From NCBI RefSeq assembly GCF_040362915.1, contig NZ_AP029612.1:1674001-1738000 (forward strand): a stretch of 64,000 nucleotides of DNA. The letters run 5' to 3'. The DNA is from Sediminibacterium sp. KACHI17 (GTDB lineage: Bacteria; Bacteroidota; Bacteroidia; Chitinophagales; Chitinophagaceae). The notes beneath the pieces were generated by a model, which saw only the letters and a program-made list of their open reading frames with translations, did not search any database and had not been told where the DNA came from. A program made the translations under genes and the position numbers. Below are positions 55,622-64,000 of the stretch, piece by piece (position 1 is the stretch's first letter; every line of letters begins with the position of its first letter).

Positions 55622-56269
55622 TTATTCGTCTCTTTTTTCTCCTGCCATGGTTTTCTTCCACAGTTCAGTTCCGGCCGGTACACTCTCAGGATTGGTGATC
55701 ATCTGAAACTTCAGTTCATCATTTTTCTTGAAAGCATCGATAACAGCTTTGAATGAAGGGAATTTAGCGGCATTATCGCCTTTCACCAACAGGTTCATTT
55801 TACCACCAAGATATGCGTCTTTAATAGCTCTCATCCAGACATTCATCTGATTGTCGGTTGAATCCAACACAGGAATTCCGGGGAGTTTATCGCCTTTACG
55901 CTGTTCTTCAGGTAAAGAGAGAAAAGAGGCCATACTGTTGAACGGCGCACCATAGAAACCAGCTTTTTTAAACGCTGCAACATTCATGTTGAGGTTCAGA
56001 TTGGTATTCAGATAGGTACATACCGCTTCTTTCTTTTGTTCATCATCCATCGTAATAAACACCTTACCATCCTTGTCAATCGTTATCATTACAATGTCTT
56101 TATCGGGAGCAACTTTAGCAGCCACAGAGTTAGGAGTGGTTACCGCGATCGCTTCAGCCGGTTTGAACTTTGTCGTTAAGATAAAGAATGACAACAGGAG
56201 AAAGGCCACATCACACATGGCTGTCATGTCGATGTTGGTACTTTTACGAGGTAATTTGGCTCTTCCCAT
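55622..56269 (-). CDS. ExbD-like biopolymer transport protein, copy 1
   Basis: A 215-residue protein. The helix ID-MTAMCDVAFLLLSFFILTTKF carries the key Asp (about residue 19). The periplasmic domain is longer than that of copy 2 (includes MAGEKRDE at the end). Two unequal ExbD proteins are usual in Bacteroidota. It lies 69 bp after exbB. Confidence 0.93.
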   Translation of the reverse strand: MGRAKLPRKSTNIDMTAMCDVAFLLLSFFILTTKFKPAEAIAVTTPNSVAAKVAPDKDIVMITIDKDGKVFITMDDEQKKEAVCTYLNTNLNLNMNVAAFKKAGFYGAPFNSMASFLSLPEEQRKGDKLPGIPVLDSTDNQMNVWMRAIKDAYLGGKMNLLVKGDNAAKFPSFKAVIDAFKKNDELKFQMITNPESVPAGTELWKKTMAGEKRDE

Positions 56270-56338
56270 TGTTAATTATTTAAATGCATTCACTAATTAG
56301 ATTCAAAACATTTGATTTTCCATATAAATAATCAGCGA

Positions 56339-57205
56339 TTATTTATAGTTAGCAGCAAAGCTTTGAGTTAAAGTGAATCCAGACTCATCGATACCATAAG
56401 TGATACCATCGATACGTGTAGTAAATACGTTATACATCACGATCGCGATAGCAGATGTACCGATACCCAGTGCAGTGTTATACAGGGCCTCAGAGATACC
56501 TTGAGAAAGTTCACGAGCAGCTTCTCCACCACCTTCATCACCTAACTTAGAGAATGAACGGATCATACCTAATACGGTACCGAACAGACCTAACAGGGTT
56601 GCTACAGAAGCGATCGTAGAAAGGAACACAAGGTTCTTCTCCAACATTGGTAATTCCAATGCAGTAGCTTCTTCGATTTCTTTTTGAATATTCAATACTT
56701 TCTGCTCAGTAGCGAGTTCAGTATTGGTGATCATTTCTTTATACTTACGCAGACCTGCTTTCATTACATTACCAACAGATCCTTTTTGCTTATCGCACTC
56801 AGCCAAAGCCTTATCAACTTCTTTGTTAGCTAAGTGGAACTGTACTTTACGGATGAACTCAGCAATGTTACCAGCACCAGTTGCTTTAGATACTGTCAAC
56901 AATCTTTCAATACTGAAAGTAACCGCAGTAAGGAATGTACCGATCAGGATAGGTACAACGATACCACCTTCATACATCTTAGTGAATGTACCCTTAGGAC
57001 CAGCATGTGAAGGCCAGAACCAATGGCTTGGATCAGGATCTGGATTTGTGAAGTTACCTGCACTACCTAATACTACGCGCCAGATGAAATAACCACCCAG
57101 GATACATAAAACGGGGGCAAGGGTTGCAACTAAATTACTGCTCTTCTTTGGTTGAACAGACGTTGAGCTTTTTGCAGCTGTTGCAGTTGGTTTTGTCTCA
57201 GCCAT
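56339..57205 (-). CDS. exbB: ExbB/TolQ-family proton channel protein
   Basis: A 288-residue membrane protein with three helices: near residues 30-46 (LAPVLCILGGYFIWRVV), about 80-98 (GGIVVPILIGTFLTAVTFS) and the C-terminal pair near 205-225 and 250-270 (FLSTIASVATLLGLFGTVLGMIRSF, GISEALYNTALGIGTSAIAIVMYNVF) with the MotA/TolQ/ExbB signature. It has a longer first loop than E. coli ExbB. It heads the exbB-exbD-exbD-tonB operon. Confidence 0.95.
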   Translation of the reverse strand: MAETKPTATAAKSSTSVQPKKSSNLVATLAPVLCILGGYFIWRVVLGSAGNFTNPDPDPSHWFWPSHAGPKGTFTKMYEGGIVVPILIGTFLTAVTFSIERLLTVSKATGAGNIAEFIRKVQFHLANKEVDKALAECDKQKGSVGNVMKAGLRKYKEMITNTELATEQKVLNIQKEIEEATALELPMLEKNLVFLSTIASVATLLGLFGTVLGMIRSFSKLGDEGGGEAARELSQGISEALYNTALGIGTSAIAIVMYNVFTTRIDGITYGIDESGFTLTQSFAANYK

Positions 57206-57548
57206 GATTCGATTGATTTTTGTTTTTTAAAATAACAGTTGATTTAAAAAATTATCCTCGCAATGCTAATGAAAAATCTTTGAAGTCACTCAAACACCAT
57301 TTCATCAGTCCGAAAGGGGTTACAAAATAGGTAATTTCCTGAAAGCGGCAAATTTGATTCAGCAAAAAACCGCATTTATCCGCTATTTCAGGGTCGGCAA
57401 GATAGGGGAATAATCAAATCCTCCCCGACCTTTTCACCGACCCAAATTAAAGATTTTACCATTCATCCAACACTATCCTAAAAAAAATTGTTGATTCCTT
57501 TACGAACCTATCTTTAACGATTATTCAAAACCATTTTACACTGAAACA
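57206..57548. other. Divergent intergenic region with two hairpins
   Basis: No gene is seen in these 343 bp. A hairpin is formed by CCTGAAA-GCGG (57338-57348) and CCGC-TA-TTTCAGG (57380-57392). A second pair, GGTCGG (57392-57397) and CCGACC (57425-57430) with GGGG/CCCC inside, overlaps its right end. The alternatives are mutually exclusive, as in a switch, but no known riboswitch or leader was recognised. A promoter for the metalloprotease lies further right. Confidence 0.4.
57488..57516 (+). promoter_or_regulatory. Candidate Bacteroidota promoter of the zinc metalloprotease
   Basis: TTG (57488-57490), 18 nt, then TATCTTTA (57509-57516), seven of eight matches to TAnnTTTG. It lies 33 bp upstream of the ATG. 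Confidence 0.45.
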
Positions 57549-60125
57549 ATGAGAAATTATTTTATCGCAGCAGCAATGCTGGCAGCGACCGTGTCGACTG
57601 CTCAGAACCGGGATACAACCCGACCTGCCGGTGCACCTCAGTTGAACAATCTACAGGCCGCAGGCGGCTTTGGTGGTGGTGCTCAACGTCAGGGGCCTCG
57701 TGCTTACAAGGATGTTATTACCAATAAGGCCATCTCTCAAAAAGGGATGATCACTGTACACAGAGTAGATGATAAATTCTACTTTGAAGTTCCCAACAAT
57801 ATTCTAGGACGTGAGATCCTTGCTGTTACCCGTTACATCAAAGTACCCGCCATTTCCGGAAACGGCAGAGGCGCTTATGGCGGTGAAGTTGCGAATCAGC
57901 AAACCCTTGCGTTTGAAAAAGGACCTAGCAACAATGTTTTCCTGCGTACCATCACCCTGGTGAATGCAGCAGATCCGAATGATGATATCTACAAGGCTGT
58001 TTCTAACTCTAACCTGAATGCCATCGCAGCTGCTTTCCCGATCGCAGCATTTGGTAAAGACAGTGCTTCTGTTGTATTAGATGTTACCGATTATTTCAAA
58101 GGAGACAATCAGGTTGTTAGCATCAATGCAAACATCAAGCGTTCATTAGGCTTAGGTCCTATTGCAGCTGACAGATCTTATATCCAAAAGATCAGCACTT
58201 ACCCTATCAACACAGAGATCAGAAGTGTAAAAACTTTCAGCGCTGCCGGAGCCGCTGCTCCAGCAGGTTTTGGTGGACAAGGCGGTGGCGCCACTATCCC
58301 TGCTGCAAATGCTGCGGGTGCAGTAACCATCGAACTAAACACTTCTATGTTGTTATTGCCTGAAAAACCAATGACACCAAGAATCGCTGATAAGCGTGTC
58401 GGTTTCTTCACAGATGATTATGTTCTCTTTGGCGACGATCAACAAAAAGTAGAAAACAAAGAATTCGCTGTTCGTTGGAGACTCGAACCAAAAGATGAAG
58501 ATGTTGAAAAATGGAAAAGAGGTGAACTCGTTGAACCTAAAAAACCAATCATTTACTATATCGATCCAGCTACTCCAAAACAGTGGAGAAAACACCTGAT
58601 CCTGGGTGTGAACGATTGGCAGAAAGCTTTTGAAAAAGCTGGTTTCAAAAATGCCATCATGGGTAAAGAGTGGCCTGAAAATGACACCACCATGAGCTTG
58701 GAAGACGCACGTTATTCTGTGATCCGCTACTTCGCTTCTCCTACTGAGAATGCTTACGGTCCGAATGTACATGACCCAAGAAGTGGTGAGATCCTGGAAA
58801 GCCATATCGGCTGGTACCACAACGTTATGAAACTGGTACACGACTGGTATATGGTACAAGCAGCTGCTACAGATCCACGTGCCCGCAGCATGAAATTTGA
58901 TGATGACCTGATGGGTGATCTGATCCGTTTTGTGTCTTCACATGAAGTTGGACATACCCTCGGTCTGCGCCATAACATGGGTAGCAGTAGTAAAACACCG
59001 GTTGAAAAACTGCGTGATAAAGCTTGGGTTGAAGCAAATGGACACACTGCTTCTATCATGGACTATGCACGTTTCAACTATGTAGCACAACCTGAAGACA
59101 ATATCAGCAAAGCAGGTTTATATCCTCGCATTGGTGATTATGATCAGTGGGCTATCCGTTGGGGTTATGGATACATCGCAGGTAACAATGAAGAAGAAGT
59201 TAAAAAGAACAGCAATAAACTGATCACTGAAACATTGAAAGCTAACCCTCGCACATGGTTTGGTACTTATGAATCAGGTAATCAGGCTGACCCAAGAAGT
59301 CAGAGCGAAGACCTGAGTGATAATGCTGTTAAAGCAAGTGAGTATGGTATCAAAAACCTACAGCGTTTGTTAGCAGGTTTACCTGAGTGGACCAAAGAAG
59401 AAGGTGATCTGAATGAGAATATTGCTACCATGTACGGACAGTTATTAGGACAATACCGTCGTTACATCGGACATGTGACTCGTAATATCGGTGGTGTATA
59501 TGAAACCTTCAAAGTAGCTGAGCAAGATGAGCCAGTATACGAGGTTACACCAAAAGCTATGCAGCGTGATGCATTGGGCTACCTGAATCGTCAGGTATTC
59601 CAGACGCCAACATGGTTGATCGATAAGAAGATCTGGAACAAGATCAATCCTCCAGGTACTGCTGATCCATTGGCTTCAGCTCAGGAAGGTGCTTTGGCTG
59701 GATTGCTGACACTTGACAGATTGAACCGTATGCAATATTGCGCTGATCGTTTTGGTGCTGATAAAGCATACAGTGCTTTGGAAATGATGAATGATCTGCA
59801 ATCTGATCTGTTCAGTGAATTGAAATCTAACAAAGCCATCGATAACTACCGCAGAATGCTGCAGAAAAGCTATATTGATAAACTGAATACATTATTGAAT
59901 CCTCCGACAGCTACCATTACCATCACATTAGGTGGTGGCGGATTCAACAATCCTTATGCGTCAGGCGCTAACAGCCGCAGTGATGTTTACAGTATTGCTC
60001 GTGCTCAGTTAACTCAATTGCGCGCGCAAGTTGCGGCTGCTGCTGCAACCAACCCTGACAGAATGAGCAAGATCCACTTGCAAGATCTGGCGGAAAAAAT
60101 CAAAAGAGCTTTAGATCCTAAATAA
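57549..60125 (+). CDS. Secreted zinc metalloprotease, DUF5117/DUF5118 type
   Basis: An 858-residue protein with a signal peptide (AAMLAATVSTAQ). The N-terminal DUF5118-like part and a DUF5117 beta domain (YFEVPNNILGREILAVTRYIKV) are followed by a metzincin-like catalytic site HEVGHTLGLRHN (His465, Glu466, His469, His475). The downstream SIMDYARFNYVAQPEDN supplies a Met-turn-like motif. It probably degrades proteins or peptides in the periplasm or outside the cell. Gly/Ala-rich inserts occur near residues 40 and 230. It is monocistronic with its own promoter candidate and terminator. Confidence 0.92.
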   Translation: MRNYFIAAAMLAATVSTAQNRDTTRPAGAPQLNNLQAAGGFGGGAQRQGPRAYKDVITNKAISQKGMITVHRVDDKFYFEVPNNILGREILAVTRYIKVPAISGNGRGAYGGEVANQQTLAFEKGPSNNVFLRTITLVNAADPNDDIYKAVSNSNLNAIAAAFPIAAFGKDSASVVLDVTDYFKGDNQVVSINANIKRSLGLGPIAADRSYIQKISTYPINTEIRSVKTFSAAGAAAPAGFGGQGGGATIPAANAAGAVTIELNTSMLLLPEKPMTPRIADKRVGFFTDDYVLFGDDQQKVENKEFAVRWRLEPKDEDVEKWKRGELVEPKKPIIYYIDPATPKQWRKHLILGVNDWQKAFEKAGFKNAIMGKEWPENDTTMSLEDARYSVIRYFASPTENAYGPNVHDPRSGEILESHIGWYHNVMKLVHDWYMVQAAATDPRARSMKFDDDLMGDLIRFVSSHEVGHTLGLRHNMGSSSKTPVEKLRDKAWVEANGHTASIMDYARFNYVAQPEDNISKAGLYPRIGDYDQWAIRWGYGYIAGNNEEEVKKNSNKLITETLKANPRTWFGTYESGNQADPRSQSEDLSDNAVKASEYGIKNLQRLLAGLPEWTKEEGDLNENIATMYGQLLGQYRRYIGHVTRNIGGVYETFKVAEQDEPVYEVTPKAMQRDALGYLNRQVFQTPTWLIDKKIWNKINPPGTADPLASAQEGALAGLLTLDRLNRMQYCADRFGADKAYSALEMMNDLQSDLFSELKSNKAIDNYRRMLQKSYIDKLNTLLNPPTATITITLGGGGFNNPYASGANSRSDVYSIARAQLTQLRAQVAAAAATNPDRMSKIHLQDLAEKIKRALDPK

Positions 60126-60143
60126 TCTCATCCTCTTTGTCAT

Positions 60144-60178
60144 AAAAAGGCGCAGTATCGAAATACTGCGCCTTTTTT
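60144..60178 (+). terminator. Rho-independent terminator after the zinc metalloprotease
   Basis: AAGGCGCAGTAT-CGAA-ATACTGCGCCTT forms a perfect 12-bp stem with a 4-nt loop, followed by TTTT. It lies 19 bp after the stop. Confidence 0.94.
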
Positions 60179-60258
60179 AATGCAAGGGATAGTAACCTGT
60201 TTCAAATTTTCAAATTGCCACATTTTCAAATTATCTTACATTGTGTAAAACCAATCCC

Positions 60259-60987
60259 ATGCTTGAACCATGGCGCACCGGTAAGGTGATCAAAATAGAA
60301 GATGCCACTGAGTCTACCCGACGCTTCTGGATCGAGATTCCGGAACTATCCTCTTTTGATTTCAAACCCGGACAATTCGTGACCCTTGATCTTCCTATTC
60401 ATGAAAAGAAGAATAAACGCTGGCGTAGTTATTCAATAGCTTCAGCACCGGATGGCACGAATATCATTGAGCTGGTCATTGTTTTGTTGGAAGATGGCGC
60501 AGGTACCAATTATCTTTTCAAAGAAGTTAAAGAAGGAACAGAACTAACCCTCCGTGGCCCACAAGGCGTTTTTACATTGCCTGAGCATTTAGATAAAGAT
60601 CTCTTCCTGATCTGTACCGGAACCGGTATCGCACCATTCCGTTCTATGGCACATCATATACATCAACACAAAATTCCGCACCAGAATATTCATATCATAT
60701 TCGGTTGCCGTAAACATGGTGATTGTTTATATGGACCTGAACTGAAACAGTTGGAGAAAGATGAACCCGGTTTTTATTACCACCCTGTTTTCTCCCGCGA
60801 AGAATCTGTTCATAAAGGTGCTTACAAAGGTTATGTTCACGGTGTATATGAAGAATTATTACGCATCCAAAAAACACCGGCTTATTTTTATCTCTGCGGT
60901 TGGAAAAATATGATCGATGAAGCCAAACAAAGAATCATAGCCATGGGATATGATAAAAAAGATGTGCACTTAGAACTGTATGGATAA
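60259..60987 (+). CDS. Ferredoxin-NADP reductase-like flavoprotein
   Basis: Start at the ATG at 60259 (242 residues); a TTG at 60241 would add six residues. The FAD-binding motif R-x-Y-S is in RWRSYSIASAPD, the NAD(P) motif G-T-G-x-A-P in CTGTGIAPFRSM, and the C-terminal CGWKNMIDEAKQRI segment. It moves electrons between NAD(P)H and a ferredoxin- or flavodoxin-type partner, which is not identified. It has no fused ferredoxin domain. It is a single gene on the plus strand after the metalloprotease terminator. Confidence 0.88.
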   Translation: MLEPWRTGKVIKIEDATESTRRFWIEIPELSSFDFKPGQFVTLDLPIHEKKNKRWRSYSIASAPDGTNIIELVIVLLEDGAGTNYLFKEVKEGTELTLRGPQGVFTLPEHLDKDLFLICTGTGIAPFRSMAHHIHQHKIPHQNIHIIFGCRKHGDCLYGPELKQLEKDEPGFYYHPVFSREESVHKGAYKGYVHGVYEELLRIQKTPAYFYLCGWKNMIDEAKQRIIAMGYDKKDVHLELYG

Positions 60988-61052
60988 CACTGATCAGTTA
61001 AGGTTGACATCTTTCACCAGACATAGCAAGTCATCTATGATATGTCTCTACG

Positions 61053-61706
61053 CTAGCTTTTCTGAGCGATCGTGAGATAATAATCAAAAATCATTTCACG
61101 CTTCAGGCGAATATTACTCAACACTTCCATTCCACGCTTGGTAAGCTGCTCATTGTATTCTTTCAAATTGAGCTGAATGGGATGTAATACATCTCCCGGT
61201 AATAATTGGAATACCTTTTTAACTACATCATTACGATGACAATCTGTTGAGATCACGATAAGTCCGCCGGGTTTTAATGCACTCATAAGGCGATCATAAC
61301 ATCGTTCAATATCTTTCACATGATTAATGGCATTCATGCAAAAAATGACATCAAAGCATGCTTGCTGATCTAAATCTTCTATCGGTTGATTTAAAAAAGT
61401 TACCCAAGGATAAGCAAGTTCATTAAAATGAGGCAAGTTTTTATACTTATCCAGCAATGGATCTACGGCAATCACTTGGTTCTTTTTCAATACCATGAAA
61501 ATCCCTGCCGGCCCACAACCTGCATCTAGTATCTGCTGATCTTCCTTTAGAACAACAAAAGAGTTAATCGCATCAAGTATTTTATTCCAATAAGATGATT
61601 TCCATTCCAAGTAGGCTGTTACATTCTTTTTCTTCAGATAATGCTGCCACCATTTGTATTCCAGCCATTGTGCCAAGCGCCATTTAACTCCTGATCTTTT
61701 TATCAT
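61053..61706 (-). CDS. Class I SAM-dependent methyltransferase
   Basis: A 217-residue protein from the ATG at 61706; a TTG at 61715 that overlaps the glycyl-tRNA synthetase stop by 4 nt is an alternative and would couple the two genes. Motif I is LDAGCGPAGIF, motif II IAVDPL and motif IV VIFCMNAINHV; the Rossmann-type core is complete. The N-terminus has an aromatic-rich helix (WRLAQWLEYKWWQHYLKKK). The substrate is unknown. Confidence 0.85.
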   Translation of the reverse strand: MIKRSGVKWRLAQWLEYKWWQHYLKKKNVTAYLEWKSSYWNKILDAINSFVVLKEDQQILDAGCGPAGIFMVLKKNQVIAVDPLLDKYKNLPHFNELAYPWVTFLNQPIEDLDQQACFDVIFCMNAINHVKDIERCYDRLMSALKPGGLIVISTDCHRNDVVKKVFQLLPGDVLHPIQLNLKEYNEQLTKRGMEVLSNIRLKREMIFDYYLTIAQKS

Positions 61707-61711
61707 ATCGA

Positions 61712-63178
61712 TCAAGTTAAAGAAGATAGAACGATGGATTTAACGTCTTCCATTTTCACACGCTCTTGTTGCATACTATCTCTATGTCTGATCGTTACGG
61801 TTCCGTCTTCTTTGGTTTGATGATCGATGGTTACACAGAATGGAGTGCCGATAGCATCTTGTCTGCGATAGCGTTTCCCGATCGCATCTTTTTCTTCATA
61901 AAAACATTTGAAGTGTGGCTTACACTCATCTAACAATTGTCTTGCGATCTCAGGCAATCCATCTTTCTTCATCAACGGTAATATTGCCAGTTTATTCGGA
62001 GCGATCTTAGCCGGAATACGCATCACTACCCTGCTATCTGTGCTGCCATCTTCTTTGGCAATGGTCTCTTCTTCATAAGCATGACTCAATACCAATAAGA
62101 ACATACGATCTAGTCCGATCGAAGTTTCCACCACATAAGGGATATAGTTGCCATAAGGCTTACCGGTTGCGGGGTCTACATCTGCATCGAAATATTGTTG
62201 TTTCTTTTTGCTGTATTCCTGATGACTTTTCAAATCGAAATCAGTTCTGCTATGAATTCCTTCCACTTCTTTGAAGCCGAAAGGAAATTCATATTCAATA
62301 TCAAGTGCCGCATCAGCATAATGCGCCAGCTTCACATGATCATGATAACGATATTTTTCTGCTGGTATACCTAAACTTGTATGCCATTTCAGTCGCTCTT
62401 GTTTCCAATAGTTATACCATTCCATCTGTGTGCCGGGACGAACAAAAAACTGCATTTCCATTTGTTCAAATTCACGCATGCGGAAAATGAATTGTCGCGC
62501 TACAATTTCATTACGAAATGCTTTTCCTGTTTGAGCAATACCAAAAGGAATTTTCATACGCGCTGTTTTCTGCACGTTCAAGAAGTTCACAAAAATACCT
62601 TGTGCTGTTTCAGGGCGCAGATAGATGGTATCTGCATCTTCTGCGACAGAACCCAGCTGCGTGGAGAACATGAGGTTGAACTGACGGATATCGGTCCAGT
62701 TAGCTGTGCCGCTCACACTACAAACGATCTTCTGATCATTCATCAGTTGTTTTAATCCTGCAAAATCCTCTGCTGCCAACAAACGATCCATCTCAGCCAA
62801 TAAAGCATCTGCTTCCTGAGCCTGCCCATTCTCTCTTAACTGATCTGCTTTGGCTTCAAGCAAATGATCGACCCTGTATCTTTTTTTGCTGTCTTTATTA
62901 TCGATCATCGGATCACTGAAATTATCTACGTGACCGCTGGCTTTCCATGTTGTAGGGTGCATGAAGATAGCGGCATCGATACCGACGATATTATCATGCA
63001 TTTGCGTCATACTTCTCCACCAATAATCGCGGATATTCTTTTTTAATTCACTTCCATAAGGACCATAATCATACACGGCACTTAAACCGTCATAGATCTC
63101 ACTACTTGGAAATACAAATCCATATTCTTTGGCATGGGAAATAATAGCCTGAAAACGATTGTCTTGCTGTATGCTCAT
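61712..63178 (-). CDS. glyS: Glycyl-tRNA synthetase, alpha2 type
   Basis: Start at the ATG at 63178 (488 residues). The longer frame to 63283 runs through a word-repeat hairpin and is rejected. Class II motifs are visible: AKEYGFVFPSSEIYDGLSAVYDYGPYG near the start, motif 2 in FRNEIVARQFIFRMREFEQMEMQFF, motif 3 GLDRMFLLV, and an anticodon-binding domain at the end (KIAPNKLAILPLM). It charges tRNA-Gly. It is the alpha2 form (single polypeptide), as usual in Bacteroidota. A methyltransferase gene follows at once. Confidence 0.96.
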   Translation of the reverse strand: MSIQQDNRFQAIISHAKEYGFVFPSSEIYDGLSAVYDYGPYGSELKKNIRDYWWRSMTQMHDNIVGIDAAIFMHPTTWKASGHVDNFSDPMIDNKDSKKRYRVDHLLEAKADQLRENGQAQEADALLAEMDRLLAAEDFAGLKQLMNDQKIVCSVSGTANWTDIRQFNLMFSTQLGSVAEDADTIYLRPETAQGIFVNFLNVQKTARMKIPFGIAQTGKAFRNEIVARQFIFRMREFEQMEMQFFVRPGTQMEWYNYWKQERLKWHTSLGIPAEKYRYHDHVKLAHYADAALDIEYEFPFGFKEVEGIHSRTDFDLKSHQEYSKKKQQYFDADVDPATGKPYGNYIPYVVETSIGLDRMFLLVLSHAYEEETIAKEDGSTDSRVVMRIPAKIAPNKLAILPLMKKDGLPEIARQLLDECKPHFKCFYEEKDAIGKRYRRQDAIGTPFCVTIDHQTKEDGTVTIRHRDSMQQERVKMEDVKSIVLSSLT

Positions 63179-63189
63179 AACGCGGCAAA

Positions 63190-63290
63190 AGTAAGATTTT
63201 TGGGCTACAAGCCGCAAGCCATAAGCAACAAGTTCCGACTCCTTGAGGCTTGCAGCTTGTAGCTTGCGGCTATCGTCTCCCACCTTTCCT
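63190..63290. repeat. Word-repeat hairpin upstream of glyS, GCTTGCAGCTTG vocabulary
   Basis: GCTACAAGCCGCAAGCCATAAGC on the left faces GGCTTGCAGCTTGTAGCTTGCGGC on the right. The transcript would form an imperfect hairpin of about 90 nt between glyS and the divergent peptidase. The left end is within 12 bp of the glyS ATG. Confidence 0.65.
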
Positions 63291-63330
63291 CACTTTTTTT
63301 CGCCTTACTCGCTGAAAACCTATAGTTTTA

Positions 63331-64000
63331 ATGCGCTCAAAAAAACATCTCATGCTTAGAAACAAATGTTTACAACTCCTGTTTTTGGTGTTACCTGCAC
63401 TTAGCTGGGCCCAACAAACAACAGAGTATCCGAATGATTATTTAAGTCCTGAATTCCATGCCGGCAGACGAGCAGCATTCAGGGAAATGATGCCCAATAA
63501 TTCTGTGGGTGTCTTCTTTGCCTCTCAAGTAAGGGTAAGGAATAATGACGTAGACTATCAGTATGCTCAAAGCAAGAATTTTTATTATTTCACCGGATTG
63601 GAAGAGCCCAATGCTTTACTGCTGCTTTTCAAACAGCCGGTAACCATCTTAGGCACAACCGGAACAGAATTTATTTTCGTTCAGAATCGTGATCCACAAA
63701 GAGAACTCTGGACAGGTAAAATTCTGGGAGCTGAAGGTGTCAAGAATAAATACAAGATCGCAAACGTATTCACGAATGATAAATTCACTGCGAATACTTT
63801 CGATTTCAAATCTGTGGATTCTGTACTGACAGCTTTCCGTAATGAAGATATTTTCTCGAAATATAAAAGAAGTCCTGATCCTTTATCACGTATGGCAGGT
63901 ATCGTTGACAGTTTAATCATTACCCATAATAAACCAATTGCGGGACGTACTACCAATATGATCCTTTCAACATTACGCGGTATCAAACAAGCAGAAGAGA
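63331..64000 (+). CDS. Xaa-Pro aminopeptidase, N-terminal part (cut by window edge)
   Basis: The frame is open from the ATG at 63331 to the edge (about 223 residues); the ATG at 63352 is an alternative start. A signal peptide (CLQLLFLVLPALSWAQQ) is followed by the aminopeptidase P N-terminal domain: RRAAFREMMPNNSVGVFFASQVRVRNNDVDYQYAQSKNFYYFTGLEEPNALLLL. The metal-binding catalytic domain lies beyond the window. It would remove N-terminal residues next to proline, in the periplasm. Confidence 0.9.
   Translation, partial: MRSKKHLMLRNKCLQLLFLVLPALSWAQQTTEYPNDYLSPEFHAGRRAAFREMMPNNSVGVFFASQVRVRNNDVDYQYAQSKNFYYFTGLEEPNALLLLFKQPVTILGTTGTEFIFVQNRDPQRELWTGKILGAEGVKNKYKIANVFTNDKFTANTFDFKSVDSVLTAFRNEDIFSKYKRSPDPLSRMAGIVDSLIITHNKPIAGRTTNMILSTLRGIKQAEE

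Noticed and set aside
61053..61706. Methyltransferase as an ArsM arsenite methyltransferase
   Set aside because: It lacks the conserved cysteines of ArsM and lies 16 kb from the arsenosugar cluster.
63179..63283. N-terminal extension of glycyl-tRNA synthetase by 35 residues
   Set aside because: It translates the hairpin repeat; the family N-terminus starts at the ATG at 63178.

Overview
The window reads as a chromosomal segment of a Bacteroidota bacterium, most likely family Chitinophagaceae (inference). Support comes from the SusC/SusD pair, FG-GAP/ASPIC-UnbV lipoproteins, the exbB-exbD-exbD-tonB order, Bacteroidota-type promoters (TTG ... TAnnTTTG), many lipoboxes, weak ribosome binding sites and a Chitinophagaceae-like protein set. 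No tRNA, rRNA, insertion sequence, prophage or CRISPR array was seen.

Layout. 1-1.7 kb: fatty-acid genes fabF (cut by the window edge) and acpP, then a GNAT acetyltransferase and a YcxB-like membrane protein. 1.9-5.2 kb: a secreted tricorn-type protease. 5.4-9.4 kb: a stretch of orphan genes including one gene broken by a single in-frame TAA. 9.4-13.9 kb: a sucrose module (MFS sugar transporter, fructokinase, cytoplasmic amylosucrase). 13.9-40.5 kb: a large envelope locus. Its centre is two divergent operons at 21.7 kb, one with a GH65 enzyme, two vanadium-haloperoxidase/PAP2-like lipoproteins and two outer-membrane barrels, the other with a giant FG-GAP/UnbV lipoprotein and a third haloperoxidase-like lipoprotein. 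To the right a LacI regulator diverges from susC-susD followed by two more giant FG-GAP/UnbV lipoproteins. 40.5-44.9 kb: an arsenosugar-biosynthesis cluster (DUF547, peroxidase-like protein, ArsS radical SAM enzyme, two glycosyltransferases) with a divergent purine nucleoside phosphorylase. 45-48.2 kb: ECF sigma factor, anti-sigma factor with HEAT-like repeats and two DUF4097-like envelope proteins. 48.2-51.5 kb: GH32 fructosidase with a sodium/solute symporter. 51.5-57.2 kb: mnmE, two tonB genes, two exbD and exbB. 57.5-64 kb: a DUF5117-type zinc metalloprotease, a ferredoxin-NADP reductase-like flavoprotein, a methyltransferase, glycyl-tRNA synthetase and the start of an Xaa-Pro aminopeptidase.

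How the parts fit (inference). The ExbB/ExbD/TonB complex would energise the SusC transporter. The 14-40 kb locus looks like a substrate-inducible surface system whose substrate is unknown: SusC/D import, three very large calcium-type double propellers at the surface, three haloperoxidase-fold lipoproteins of which only one keeps the whole catalytic signature, and a GH65 hydrolase. The arsenosugar cluster holds the steps after arsenic methylation; no arsM is visible.

A recurrent non-coding theme is a family of intergenic hairpins built from short repeated words. At least eight occur here, including two perfect 25-bp inverted repeats of near-identical sequence that bracket the second tonB gene. 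Several long open reading frames begin inside these hairpins, and their starts were corrected.
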